This document shows, piece after piece, positions 12,401 to 25,300 of a DNA stretch of 64,000 nucleotides (position 1 is the first letter of the stretch; every line of letters starts with the position of its first letter). The translations under genes were made by a program, and so were the position numbers. The notes below the pieces were generated by a model that had not been told where the DNA came from, did not search any database, and saw nothing but the letters and a program-made list of their open reading frames with translations. Origin of the DNA: Toxoplasma gondii ME49. Taxonomy: Eukaryota > Apicomplexa > Conoidasida > Eucoccidiorida > Sarcocystidae. The stretch spans positions 4,835,900-4,899,899 of the forward strand of contig NC_031476.1 in the NCBI RefSeq assembly GCF_000006565.2, in the 5' to 3' direction.

Positions 12401-14631
12401 TTTTCTGTGCACATGCATGGGTTCAGGAGCCCGAATCATCGACACAGGTCCGAACAAATTCCCTCGTGTTTCTTTTCCACTATTGTCCCTGTGTATAACA
12501 GCTACATCTCGGTCCTGGGTTGAGCTTGGCATCTCCTCGCCAGCTGTATAGGTCCCCGAGAACCGAAGCTCTCCCTCCGTCTCCTCGGCCCTCTCCTTCC
12601 TCTGGCGGAGAGGCGCGCTGCGTCAAGTGCGGGTGTGTCTCTATTCCTCTGCTGAACGTTGAGGGACTCTCCGGGTCGTTTGCGGACCGAAAGCAGACGG
12701 CTCGCCGTCCCCTTTCATCTGCGCCTTTGAGGGAAGCAGGAAGAGGACAAGGCGACGAGGTCGACGAGGGGCTCAAGGCCTCGAGAGGCGATACCCACGG
12801 CGGACGCGAGAAGGTTGCTAGTCTGAGTCTGGCGTCTGGTGCCTCTTTTTCAACGGCTCCGCCAACGGGACGGGAGGTCCCGGCTGACTCAGACGGAGTC
12901 CGAAGTGGCTGCGCCGAATCTCGTGGGGGGTTTGGGCTCGTCGAAGCTGAAGGCGAAGAAGAAGGGATGTACGATTGTGGAAGCAAAGACGATCAGGAGA
13001 ACGGAGAGGCTCCTTGTTCACGGCAAGACGCCGTGACTAGGACACAAAGGTCTCTGCCGTCACACTGCAACTCCGGCCGAGTGCATAAAGCTGAAACAGT
13101 GGAAAGACACTCAACGTTTTCGTCCTTCTCGTTCACCGACTCTTTAGGGGAGAAGAGAGGGGCGGACTGGACAGACGCCGTGTCGCCGAGGAGACATCCA
13201 CTTGTGGGCGAAGTGTGTCACAACTGCCGGAACGAGACGCGAGGTGCGAGGGGGTCAGGAGAAGGGAGACCGTCACCACTTTTCTCCCATGTTGGGGAGA
13301 CTGACTCTCATCGAAGCGCTTCCCTCTCGCTCGGCTCTTCACTTCCCGCTTATTCGCTTCCCTCTGTTCGAGCTCGAGGATGCCCGACACCGGCCGCAGG
13401 CGACTCTGGGTTCACCAGCAGTCGCGGCGAGTCCACTTGGAGGCGTCTAGCGAGGTCGTCAGCTTCCGCCTCTTACACGCTTTCCTCGTCTCCCTGCCGG
13501 ATCGCCTCCTCTGGGTCAGCGCTGTCCTTCGGATCCGTCTCGGCTTCTCCAGTAGATGAAGGAAGAGAGAATCCAAGCAACTCGACTAGGCGCCTCACCA
13601 GCTTATGCGGGAATGGGAGGACTGCAACGGGAGAGCGTCGTGGAGCATCAGGCATGCGTCAGCACACTCCGTTCTCTTCGATCTTTTCGTCAGGATTTGT
13701 TTCAGACGGAACACTCGACAGAAGAACTGCGAACCAGCCTGCGCTCTCAATGTTTGAGGAGTTGCTTCAGGTGGGACAGAGCCTGACTGAAGAAGAAGCG
13801 AGAATGAAGCGAACGCTGGACGGGCTTCTCGCAGCTGTCGCGGCGTCGCCAGTGCCATTTGAAGAGTTAGCTACGAAGGGTCTGTCAAAAGAGTGCCTCT
13901 TGAAAATTCGAAAGCTGAGGCAAAATGCCCCAAAGAACTCACACGCCACTCGGCCGGCGGGGGGCTTTTTCTCCCCAGTTCTCTATCCTCTTCTGTCGTT
14001 CCTTTTCGATTCACAGCGACTGCGGTGCAGCGATACTGGGAGTCACCGCCTGCTCCTCGCGAGGGTCAAGGCGCTGCCTCGTGCGGTTTTACATTTTCTC
14101 CTTGCGGGGTTCTTCAGAGAGAGCGGCGAGACCACACAGGAAAACGAAGGGGACGCAGTGGCAAGCGACGCAGAAGCACCTTCGTCTGCGTCTTCGTCTC
14201 CTGCGTCTTCCACGTCTTCGCTGCCAGCTTCGTCTGCTGCCGTGTGGCCGGTTGTCAAGACGCTTCTCGCTCATGTGCGCCTGGGAGGCCCTGCCTCTCC
14301 CAGCGATGAGTCTACGAGTGCGGGAGGAACCGAGGACGAGGCTGAATCAACGGGAAGGCGCGCCATGCGAAGACAGAAGACGCAGCGCGCAATCGGTGTC
14401 TTGTCGTCGACGGGGGGACGATGTAGTGGCGGAGAAGGTCACGGAGTCGAACAAAACGCAGATCATGGGCAAGTGCAGAGAAAGTCAACCGAAGTCGACA
14501 CTCTCTTTGCTTCTGAACCGGCAAAAAGGGCCGGCCTCGTTCTCCTGCTTGCATTTCTAGCTTCCACGTTTTTCTCCGCTATTGAGTTGCCTCTTGGCTC
14601 CGCCTCACCTCTCGCGCCTTCGGGACTCTGA
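9444..14631 (+). CDS. Coiled-coil protein with predicted C-terminal membrane anchor, about 1,186 aa, six exons
   Basis: The family is not recognised. Exons are 9444-10394, 10621-10695, 11029-11124, 11649-11831, 12088-12213 and 12502-14631. Every junction is GT-AG and every intron is phase 0, which supports the model. The start ATG (MVVYRRM) follows agaaagg. Residues 1-317 are low-complexity and Ser-rich. The segments from the end of exon 1 through exon 5 (about residues 300-477) are rich in Glu, Arg, Gln and Leu with heptad character, such as YAESEQLERRLRQAKAEVEA and ERGRAELERQVKQLQAQVD; this is the coiled coil. The last exon (about 478-1186) is mostly disordered, with two isolated CxxC motifs (CVKC, CHNC) about 190 residues apart. 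It ends in a hydrophobic run, GLVLLLAFLASTFF, about 33 residues from the stop. That is tail-anchor geometry, so a golgin-like tether is one possibility, but this is inference. A further splice near the C-terminus that removes the anchor cannot be excluded. Confidence 0.7.
11441..11484. repeat. TA microsatellite in an intron of the coiled-coil gene
   Basis: Interrupted (TA)n inside intron 11125-11648. Confidence 0.9.
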
Positions 14632-14950
14632 CGAGGGTCAGGTCCCTGCAGACACAGCGTCAACCTGCTCCTGTCAGCTTCTGCCTCCAGGGGACCACGT
14701 TCGTGGCGCCACAGTCGCTCTTAAAAGAAGCTGTGGGGTTCAAAAATTGTGCCGATTCTTCTCGAGCGTGGACCTCGTGCGCACCGCGTTTCGCATCCGC
14801 GTCACTTGTACGTTGGAAGCAATGAGTTCATATCACCACATCTTTGTTTGGGTGCAGAAGACGTATCCGTTGGTCTACGAGTATGTAGGTTCACGGGAAC
14901 GCATTTCTATGAATGCTGCGCATGCGTGTATGAATCAATCTATACGTTTG

Positions 14951-15018
14951 CATATATATATATATGTATATATCTATATCTATATATATATATATATATA
15001 TATCTATATATCTACATA

Positions 15019-15050
<32 letters not shown>
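14951..15050. repeat. 100-bp compound TA repeat
   Basis: This is the longest TA tract in the window, with tatc and tctaca interruptions, about 320 nt after the coiled-coil gene stop. Confidence 0.9.
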
Positions 15051-15051
<1 letters not shown>

Positions 15052-15904
15052 GTTCATACAGGCAGAGGGAGGAAGACAGACCTATGTGAGCCTTTCCTCA
15101 GAGCTGTCTGGATTGCGGGAGGGAGGGTTTCTTGTTGTCGGCCTTGTCTTTTGTTAGCTGACGCTGTCTGTCTCAGACGTGTCGTGGAACACACAGGCAA
15201 ATTTCCGTAAAACCCCACACACCTGTGAATGGACAAGACGAACCATTTAAAATGTGCCAGCGCCCCACATCGAATGCGAGAGAGGCATTGCCACACGAAA
15301 CGACACAGAGGGAAACGAATGAATGGAGATGTGCGTGGTGTTGTGAGTTTCTCTACACTCATGGTTTGAGGAGTACCGACCAAGGCATGGGGGGACAAAT
15401 GGAATGCATCGCCTGCTCAGATGCAGAACAAGCGAAAAGGGGCGAGCGGAGACGCAAAAAAGCGCGAAGAAAATGAGGACTTGGCGAACTTTGCCGCTGG
15501 CATCCAGCATCGTGTTTGTCTCGGTGGTGGAGAATCCACACGCTGTCGTAAGCCTCTGCTCACAACAACTCCAGAGGAATGTTGCATTATTGCAGACAAT
15601 GATCCCAGAAGCGGCGGTTGCACTTGCGTTTCCCCGACCCGGGAGGAGACAGGATGCGTCCTTTCGTGCCTCGATATCATCTGTGAGAAACAGAGAAGTC
15701 GACTGGACTGAACGTCCGAGTTAATAAAACAATCACGCAAGCGTAGTTTGGTAGAAATCCCAAAACTAAATGCCTGCCTCAGTCCCCTCCCTTGAGCGCA
15801 TTCTGCAGGCCAACCTATACTCAATGAATTCTACCTAGTAGAAAAACGAACAGTTCAGCTCTCTCAGTTGGACTCTTTCCAACAGAGACCAATCAATCCA
15901 AAAA

Positions 15905-15927
15905 CTATATATATATATATATATATT
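15905..15927. repeat. TA microsatellite
   Basis: A pure (TA)n tract in the intergenic region between the coiled-coil gene and THO2. Confidence 0.9.
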
Positions 15928-16207
15928 CGTGTACACTAGGCTAGGTGTGCATATCGTGTAAGGGATAATTTGCGGGGTTGACGCGTGCGCCTCGATACTG
16001 TGAAGGCGCGGGACCTCAAAACGCTCGCGCCACCAAAGAGGAACGGCGGATCCCGAGAGGGGAGGTCCACGTTAGTTGAACTGACAAAAGGTTAGGATCT
16101 TATCGGAAGAGATCTTGCTCGCCACATACGAGTCTTCATCTCCTGTAGGCGATACTGGAGATCCGTATTCTGCCCATTTCATTAGCATCTAATCTATCCA
16201 TCGGTAA

Positions 16208-16208
<1 letters not shown>

Positions 16209-16240
<32 letters not shown>
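16209..16240. repeat. TA microsatellite downstream of THO2
   Basis: Sixteen uninterrupted TA units about 0.8 kb beyond the THO2 stop codon. Confidence 0.9.
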
Positions 16241-16241
<1 letters not shown>

Positions 16242-17057
16242 GTTTTTTCCAGGACTCCACGCCTCCAGGGTGAGAGTGTCTCTTGTGCGAGCAAAGAAGA
16301 ACCATGAACTCGGTGCGCGTGTGAGCCGCAGTAGGAGGAAAAGGCAGATACCTACATCCGCCTTCCTCTGTATCGGCCTTTTGTGGACGCCCGTGTTGGC
16401 GAGTGGAGAAAAAGTGCTTAATCGTTCAAGGAACAAGAGTTGTGAAAGGAGAACTCGAGAGACAGAACAGTTGAGCGAGAGAAGAACATGCCGAGGTGGA
16501 GGATCGGGGTTCAGTCAGAAACACACTGTACATTTGCCTCTTATCACCTCTGACACCCTTTCACGAAAGACGTCGACAAACCTAAAACCAAATAGGCTGG
16601 AAAACCACGTGAGACTCGACAGACGCCGAGCCTTCTCTCTCTCCTATTCTCCCTGATGCCAGCCCCCTCCACGTGAACGCCAGCTGGTCATCACGGGCCA
16701 GAAGAGATGAATTGAGGTCCCCAGGCACGAGCTCGACAAGAAAAAACATTACCCAACACGCGGCAGCTTCAGACTCGCTTTTTCGTGCTCGCCCATGAGC
16801 GACAGACTCTTAGATCTCCGATGGCAAGAATGACTCTCCTCTTTCACCGCCACTCCGTCGCGTCAAGTCTACGCTCTCCAACAACGAGTGAGGAGACTGC
16901 CCTCCGCTGAGGCCACGCGGCATTCTCCTCTTCTCCCGTTGTACATGCCATCTTCTGCTTATTCTCCGTTTGTTCGTCTCTCCTTTTCTCTCCATCTTCT
17001 CTTTCGTGTGTCCACTTCGTACTTGACTTCCCGGCTGTCGTCCTTCGATTCGACTGT

Positions 17058-19385
17058 TCACCGTTGATGGTGACCAGACCTGTGGTGAGACTGGGACCCC
17101 CCGCCGGCCCTGTGGGAGTGTTGCCCCTTGGATGGCCCGAAGAGGGCGTTGCGGGCCTGAGGCCCGCTGGGGCCCCCCATGCCCATGGCCTGTCCCTGCA
17201 TACCCCCTGAGCTTTGCGGGTTGTGGGGACCAAAGGCATGGGAACCTCCTGAGTACTGAGAGCCAGAGTACGCGTTCACGTTGCGCATAGCGCCCCCGTG
17301 CTGCGAATTGTGATTGTGTCCAGAGAACGAGGGAGGCGGCGGCATGGAGAAGGAAGACCCATGGTGGGAGTGACCCGAGCCCCCAGCTCCAGGGCCACCC
17401 GGCCCAGATGCTCCCCACTTGCTGGTGGGAGGCCCACCCGCGCCCACGGGGCCCTCTCCAGGGCCGCCGGGGCGCCCCCCTTGATTCGCGCCTGAGGCGG
17501 AAGAAGAACGACGGGGACCAGAGAACGACATGTTTCTCCCACTGGAGCCTCTGTCTCCTCCGATTCTGTCTCCGCTTCCGGGCAGAGGGTTTTGGGGACC
17601 GCCGCTGGACGAGGCGTGATGGCTTTGAGGCCCAGTTGACGGCGGCGGGGCGCTGGTCCCCGATTTAGGATGGGGCTTCGAAGCGGATAATCCGAAAGCG
17701 GCTGCGTCGCCTGCTCTGTCGCCTCGGCTACCGCCGGATCCCCCACGAGACGAGGCGGAAGACAGCGAAGGATGATTGCCGCCTAGTTTTCGCTGTGTCT
17801 CTTCTTTCTTTCCGGACTTCTGAGAGCCAGTGTCCCCTCGGTGGTCGACCCGCGACGCGCCCACACTGAGTCGAGGGGCGGGCTTCTTCTTCTCAGGGGC
17901 CTCGCCTGTCGGCTCGGTTGAGTCTCCCTTCGTGGCAGGTTTCTCGTCCGCCGCCTTTCCTCCCTCGCCTCCGGCGCCGTTCTTCCCTCGCGGTGGAGAC
18001 CGCCAAGGCCCCAAACTGCCGTGGTCACGTCCCCCCGAAACACCGACTTTCTCGTGTTTACCCGCATTCTCACTTGCGGAAGTGCCAGAGGTCGATGTCG
18101 GCTCTTTGTCGTCCTGGGGTCTCCTCTTTCTTGCCGCAGAGCCTTTCTTCTCTCGCGCCTCGTCCTCCTTGTGCGTGGTCTCGCCGTCGTGTCGGGGCCC
18201 GAGCGGGAGACTTGCAGCGCCTTCCTTCTCTCTTTCTTCTCTTTTGCTTTTGTTTGATCTCTCCTCGCCCGCCTCAGACTTCTCCGTCACAGCCCCTCCC
18301 TTCGACGCCAGAGTCTGATCACTGGAGCTGGTGTCTTTTCCGCCGGCCTTCTTCGCAGAAGACGACTCAGCCGCAGAGGGAAGACCGGATCCTCTACTAC
18401 ACTTGGCACCCTCAGATCGCAGGGGCTCCTTGTTTTCTTCTCTCCGAGAGACAGACGCACTTCTCCCTCTGGTCCCCTTCGATTCGGACTGTGCCTTGTC
18501 ACTCTCGTTCGCCTCTTCGCGTCTTTGCCGCTTGCTCTCGCGGTCGCCAGGACTGTTGGTACGGCTTCTCGACCTTCGACCCGGACAGTCCTTGCCTCTC
18601 GCCGTCGTCGCTTCCTCTCCCGTGGGCCTTGCCAACTTTGCTTCTTCGCGCCGCTCCCCATCGCCTTGGGGACCCTTCTCGCGCTTTGGCCCCGGCAAGC
18701 CCTTGTTGCCTGTCTCCCGTTTCCTCGTCTCCTCGCTCTGGTCGCGGCTGCGGCCCTCCGCCGGGCCCTTGCCTTCGGAGACGCTTCGGCCCGCCGAGGA
18801 GACACCTGTCTCCGTGTCGGGGGCCTTTCCCGCAGAGGCAGACGCGGCCTTCTTCAGCGGCTCGGGGACCCGCGGATTAGGCCTCGAAGCCCCGAGCGAC
18901 GACGTCGCGGCAGGCGCCTTCGGCCTGGGGGTCGATGAGACAGAATTCGACGCAGCGGACGAAGACGAAGAGTTGGACTTTCCTCGTCCTGGTGGCGATG
19001 TCTTCGACACGGCTGCGTCTCGGGAAACCGAAGGCGACTTTGCGGGGCTCCGGGGGCTGGCAGTCCCTGAGGCGGAGCCGGTCTTACCGTCCCCAGAGCC
19101 TGCACCTCCAGTTCCAGAAGACCCACCGTCCTTGGTGGCAGCCAGAGGCGGAGAAGAAGCGTGGCGATGACTGTTGGCGCCCGCCATCGAAACAGACAGC
19201 GCATTCTTTGCACCGCCCTTGGCAGGCAGCGCAGACGAGGCTCCCGCTTTCGACGCGCTTGCCGCAGCAGTCGATGCCTTCTCGACTTCCGCTGGCGACT
19301 GATACCAAGTCCGCTCTCGGCGATACTTGTCCAGCGTCTTCAAAATGCTGCTCGCAGACAGACTCACGTCCTTCCAGCCCCAAGC
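17058..19385 (-). other. THO2 last exon: 775-residue disordered C-terminal tail
   Basis: The exon opens with the end of the folded region (AWGWKDVSLSASSILKTLDK), which follows LEHLVELAQ of the preceding exon. It then becomes almost wholly low complexity: a Ser/Ala/Pro part, a long Lys/Glu/Arg/Asp/Ser part (EEREKEGAASLP, DEAREKKGSAARKRRPQDD) and a final Gly/Ser/His/Asn/Pro part ending SHHRSGHHQR. Metazoan THOC2 also has a charged Lys/Glu/Ser tail thought to bind RNA, so tail position and charge are conserved while sequence is not. Long open frames on the opposite strand here are compositional shadows. Confidence 0.85.
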
Positions 19386-22300
19386 CTGAAGGTAGAGAGG
19401 AAACGGACGTCAGAACCGCGTTGGCAGATGAAAGCGTTTGTCTGCCCACCACGAAAAAAACAAATACAAGTGACTCCGGGTCTTTCGGCTGACCCGGCGG
19501 GGGCTTTCAACCCTTTCCCGTTTCTCTTCTCTGTTTCGACGCTGACACTAATGAAGAACAGGCAGGTGAAAAGGCGAAAGGCAACACAGTCAATGTTCAG
19601 CCGAAGGGAGGGATCTGAACAACTACGCTTCCCTTCTCTCTCTCTTTCTCCTTTGCGTCAGTGTAAGCACATGGCCCTCGCAGCGAGAGAAACGGTTATT
19701 TCGACGCGGGTATAAACAGCATCACCACACACAATGCCTGAAGCTCCGGAAGGAGATGGAAGTGGGCATTCCTCAGGCACGACGAATCTGCTTTCTTCAT
19801 CTCGGAGACGCAACTGTGCACAACCCTCCTCTGGCGAGCCTTGCCGCCCTCTTGCTTTACCGGCGGAGCCGCCAGGCGCGAAAGCACTTGCTCCCAAAAT
19901 TCCAGCATTCACCATGGCGCTCTGGAGGCCCTTCTTCGCCCTCTGACTCTTCTCCTTTGGGTCATCTGTTTCTGCTTCTTCGTTTCCTTCTTTCGCTTTG
20001 CAAGTTACGGCCATGACGCGTGAGAAACCGGGACATGAACTCAGTTTCACAGCACACCGACGAAAGCAAGGTAGTTTACCTGAGCGAGCTCAACAAGGTG
20101 TTCGAGACGCGCCATCAGTTCGACGCCACGTTTGTACGAGAGAGGAAAGTTTGCATGGCACCGAGAGAGGAAGACCACCACGGCTTTTGCCGCCATCCAC
20201 TGCGAAGGCGAGGCTGACGAAGCCGTCGTTGCGGACGGGTCTGGGAGACCTGCAACGAGAAAACGACACACGGAAACCGACAGGTTCCTAACTGCCTCCC
20301 GCGTGTATACGAACGCTCGAGCGCGACTCCTTGGTTATGCCTACATCTGAACGCATCAATGCACGTACACCTAGGTCGCGAGAGAGAGCGTGATAGAGAG
20401 ACAGAGACGAAGTACCTCAACACCACTCCATATATATTTTAGAAAGAGAGTGTGAAAGAGAGATGAAGACTTAACGTCTCTACGAATAAATACATTTAGA
20501 AACATAAAGATGAATGTGTATGAGGACGCAAGAGGAACCGGCGGATGTATATACACGGATCTTAGTGGGAACCGGAAGACGCCGGCCGCCTCGGTCAGCG
20601 TGTTGGCACGCGCGTTTGGACTGGCGCCAATCATGTGGGTCCGCACCCTGGACGAGACTCTCGAAGATTCTAGACTCCCATTTCTTCGCGCCCTTCTCGA
20701 GTTGCGCCGCAGGGATACTCGCGCTTTCTCGGAATGTGCGGCCGAAGCAGCTGTTCCCGCCTGTCTCCTTTTCAAAGACCTTATCGTTCTTCAGCCATCT
20801 CGAGAGAGGCGCCAGCATTTCGTTCACAAAAAGCCCCAACAGCTGAGCTTCCCGAACTGTGCTGCACCTGCAGAGACCACGACATTCCCAAGCGCGAACG
20901 CCTAGAATACCGCCAATGTGGAGCAACGTTAATCTCGTTCTAGGATGGGGAACGCCAGCAGTTCAGCTGTCTTCAGCAGTCCAGTGGAGTGTGAATGCAC
21001 ATCAGAAAACAGGAACTTCGTTGTCTGTATCTTCTAGATGGAGAACGTCGAGCGACGCTACCGAAAACGACCAAAAAAGAGAAAAGAGCGCATGCGGGCG
21101 TCACACGTCGATCCCACAACGTTTGCAGAAGCGACGCCAGACAGGCACGGCCAAAACGCCCAGAGCGAGGACAGGAAGCGACGGCGTCGCAAGTGGTTCG
21201 AGTTCCCGCGTCCTTTGATACCTGGCGAGAGGAGTGAGCATCTTGGTCCACACGTTGGTGAAAGCCAGGTAGTTGAAGAGGGGCACCTTGAGCTCGAGAA
21301 GAAGCAAGACGAAATGGGAGCAGAAGAGCGCGTCGACTTCCGCGTTCAACAAACGCGGTGCCAAGAGGAATTTCACAAACGCCTGAACCGCCAAAGGTCC
21401 ACCTTTTCGCGTGCATGGAGTTGCAGGCAAGGTCTCTGCCACTCTGGTTCCGTCCGCCACTCCTGACAGGCCAGAAGAAGAAGCTCGGAAAACGGCCTCC
21501 GGAGCCGCGTCAGGTTTCGACTCCACGAGGTCGTCGTCCATCTCCACGTCTTCCTCTAGCTCTCTGTCACTATCTCTTTCTTCAGGTGTCGCCTCGCCCT
21601 TGGCTTTCGCACTCCTTCCCGACCCGGCAGCCTCCGCCTCTGCCTTCGCAGCTTCGGCGACGCCTTTCCTCTCCTCGGACGCGTCCTTCGCATTCGCTGC
21701 CTCCTGATTCTCCTTCTCGTCCGAAGGCAGAAGAAACGCAGAGACACCATCTCCCGCCTCCGTCGTCTCCCCGGCGGCTGCTCCCCGCGCGTTTTTCTTG
21801 GACGACGGAGAAGCCGCAGAAGGCGAAGATGCAGGTGAAGAAGGGGCGAGACAGCCGAACCAATCGAGAGATTGGAGAGAACGGAGCGCGTTTCGAACAG
21901 CGTCGAAGCGACGTTTGTGTTCTTGCCATTCAGCCTGGGAAGTAACGGCAAAAGAAGAAGTTGAAAAGATCCATAGACGCGACAGAGAACACGAAGAACC
22001 CCCCGTGTGGCGCCTGAAGTTCCAGCTAACGTCTCTCTTACACACATTGTCTTTTTTCCTCTTCCTCCCTGTGTTCGATTTACTCTCGTCCATCACTTCG
22101 TCATTTCCCCTCTCCTCCCAGTCTGCTCGGACTCGAGCTGGCCTTTGCTCGTCTCTTCTGCTGGGCCATCGCGGTCTTGAAGAGCGTCACAGAAATCCAT
22201 CTCCCCATTTCCCTGTACGTCCACGTGATATAGACTCTACTTCTCGACTGGCCTATGGCCTGATGAAGACCGACATTTTTGCTTTCTCCAGAAGCGCGAC

Positions 22301-25300
22301 ACAGGCTCTCCTTCCACAGGTCCTTCTCCATCAGAAGGAACTCGCCTTCTAATTCTATTCCAAAGGAAACGAACTGACTCTGTCTCCCAAGTCTCCCTCA
22401 GCTTACATGGAGGGCCTCGTGTCTTCGCTGCAGGCGACTTAGGCGAGCCTTGAGAGGCTCCTCGGCGCGCTTCTGCTGCTCGGTGGCTCGCGCCGTCGAC
22501 CGTCGCTGCTTGTCGAGGTCTTCAAGGGCCTTTGAACTCTGAGGCGCAAGGAAAAAAGGAACACCTTCCTTGAAAATGAGCATCATCACGACTCGCCACA
22601 GGTGAACACAAGAAGGCAAACAAACCTGAGATTGTGCACGGGCACATTGAACCGAAACCACGCAGCGCCTCGCGTCTGAAGTGTACGTCCACCCCGGAGA
22701 AGCCCATCACAAAAAAGAAGAGGCCGCGTTGCACAGTCTCCAGATGCATGTGGAAACGAGCTAGGATAGACAGAGGGAAGTGAGGGAGTAAACAGGAGAT
22801 GAAGAGACCATAAGACGAACAAGCCGCCACTTTCGTCCTCACCCAGGCATATAGGGTCACGGCTTCTCAGCAGAAGAGCAGAGGTGAAAGTATATTCCGA
22901 TGTACACGCAACGGAAACAACACGATCTGCTCCACTGTGTAGTCACATGCGGCCCTTCTCGGCTGTGTCGTTTCTCGCCTCGCCTGTTCCTCCCGCATCT
23001 TTCTTCTCTTCTTCGTCGTTCGCTTCCATTGCGCTTGACGTTTTCGTGTCTGGCCTCGCACGCGCATGCGAGGACTGCGACTCTCCTCCCCTTGCCTCTT
23101 TTTTCCCTCTCTTGTGGGGCCTCCTGCGTCCCGAGTGTCCGCCTGCTTGCCCCTCGATCCCTCGAATCTTCTCTTGTCCTGGGTTCGTTCCCTCTCTCCT
23201 TTGTCCCGCGCTTTCATTCTCGTTCGCTGCTTCTCCGTTCGCCTGAAACTCCTCTTCGCGCCTCCTCCGTATCTGCTGCTGCCCTCCTCTGGTCGCTCTC
23301 TTTCTCTACTCACCTGCTTCACCCCCGCATCGAGACGCGCCAGGCAAGCCTCATACTGTCGATCGGGAACGAAGATGTCGCCCAGAGACAACCTCCAAAA
23401 GAGAAGGAAGAAGTCCATCGACAAGCCGTTCAGCTGCTTCTCCGCCAAATACTCCTCCACCGTCGGGCGCACGCTCGCCTGCCAAGCGTCTGTCAAAAGA
23501 CCCAAGTCACAGGAACGCAAAACGGAAGAGAACAGCCATTCACACTCGAGCCAAGTCTCGTGGCCAAACATCGCAGATCACCAAAAAGACACTCAACCAG
23601 ATACAAATGCTAAAAAGATATCCCCACACACGTGCACACATGGATACAAATACATTTATATATATATATATATATATTGTCTGTGGATCGTTCTCTCTCT
23701 CCCTATATATATATATATATATATTTGTATATATGCCTATGTATGTATGTGTATGGGTGACTGTCTCCCGTTGAAAACATCTGTATGTCCATTTGACCGT
23801 AGGATATGTTCTGGGAGTGTACATGCATTTGCTTACGTGTGAGTTGAACTTCATTGTTCTTTGTCGCGTCTCGCGAAGATTTCGTCTTGCCTTCTTTGTC
23901 TCCTGTGTCCACAGCCGCCTCGGTCGGCGGCCTGTCTCGGGCTGTCCCCTTTGTCTCCTCGCGAGCCTTGCTCGTGGGTGCATCTCGCGGCAGGCCCTCG
24001 AGAAAATCGGGGAGCCCTGGGCGCAGAATGGTCCACGCCATCGCGGGCTCGAAGCGCCCAAAGATTTCTCGAACAGACGGAAGCAGCGAGGCATAGGTTT
24101 CCTTCGAAGGCGACACGAACCGCGAGAGGAAGTCCACAAGTTGCAGGTGGTAGGTCTGAAGGTCGTCGAACGTCGAACCGAAACTACGCAGAGACCGCGC
24201 GTAATCGCCGTCGTAAAAAACCTCCACGCGCTGCACAGACGAAGAGAGAACCGGAAAAAGCGAAGAGTCTAGCCGCGACAAACAGACAAGACGAAATGAG
24301 TGGAAAGGAGAAGAAAAGGTTTCAACACAGACGAACAGGAGAATCAGGTGTGGCAAGCACAGCCAGAGATACGAGCACCAGGTGGGGGGGTGGGGTCAGG
24401 CGCAGGGGCCCTCAGGACAGAACTTCTGGTCGGGAGATCGAACGTGGACGCGACAACGAAAATCCGGGCATGACATAAGATAAGGAAACAAGGATAAATT
24501 GAGCTCGAGAACGACGAAAGGAGTGAGGCAAACCGGCGCGCGGAAATGACACAGAAACGAAACACGAGAGAAAAAACGGAGGCAGCACGTGAGTGGCGTG
24601 CGCCTGGAAGTAGATGCCCATAACGACATCTCCATCCAAAGATATCTACATATATATATATACACATATATATATACCTATGTAGATGTTTGTGGTTGTA
24701 TGTTTGGGTTGAGATTTTGCATCAAGCCCCGTCTAGCGACTTGGAGTGTTTCTTTGACTTTTCGCCCATTTGTTCCTCACCTGTTTCGCCAGAATGAAAA
24801 GGAGAGGCGTGAAGATGTCTCTCTTGCTTAGCGCCGCGCGCAAAGCCAGAGCAGCCGGGCACGCACCTCGCCGGTCAGTTGACAGTGAAGAGTCTTCGTC
24901 TTCTCCATTTCGAGGTAACGCAGAGGGATCATCTTCCGCCGCTAGCATCACCTCCGCCTTCAGCAACGGGCCCCCTCCCTGGAGAGAAGTCCACAGAGAA
25001 ACAACACGAAAGGTGAGACGTGCACAGTCGAACGCACCACCACATTCCCAAAAACACCGGGGATGTCTACAGAGCCTCTCGACGGCGATTCAGGCTAAGA
25101 ACAAACACAACAGCAGATCTCGACGCTTCTAACGCTTCTACATGTACAAATATGGACAAATATATATATATATATATATGTATATATTTAGAGAGATAAA
25201 CATCTCTGTCCGTGTGTAAATTTAATGAAGAGACATCTGTATCGTTAGTAGTTCGATGTCTGCGACCCAACGCACAGGTTCAGCTTCGGAGAGAGCTCGC

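Larger units (their letters stand above)
14632..17057. other. Convergent 3' flanks with TA repeats
   Basis: This holds the 3' flanks of the coiled-coil gene (plus) and THO2 (minus). It contains three TA microsatellites, described separately. Open frames here (for example around 15404-15724 and 16270-16656) are short, overlap one another in several frames and have no family resemblance, so I call no gene. Confidence 0.6.

Noticed and set aside
17918..18880. Long plus-strand open frames (279-320 codons) opposite the THO2 last exon
   Set aside because: They are antisense to a low-complexity coding exon and read as Ser/Arg/Pro/Leu repeats in several frames at once. THO2 on the minus strand explains the region.
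19658..20050. Open frame between the last two THO2 exons
   Set aside because: No acceptor/donor pair keeps phase, and exon 20080-20249 joins the final exon in phase with good family alignment.
22101..22331. Possible THO2 exon (MEKDLWKESLCRASGE)
   Set aside because: It needs a phase-1 partner that does not exist. Exon 22407-22538 joins directly and in phase to 21222-21934, giving an uninterrupted THO2-like helix (RRHEALH to AEWQEHKRRF).
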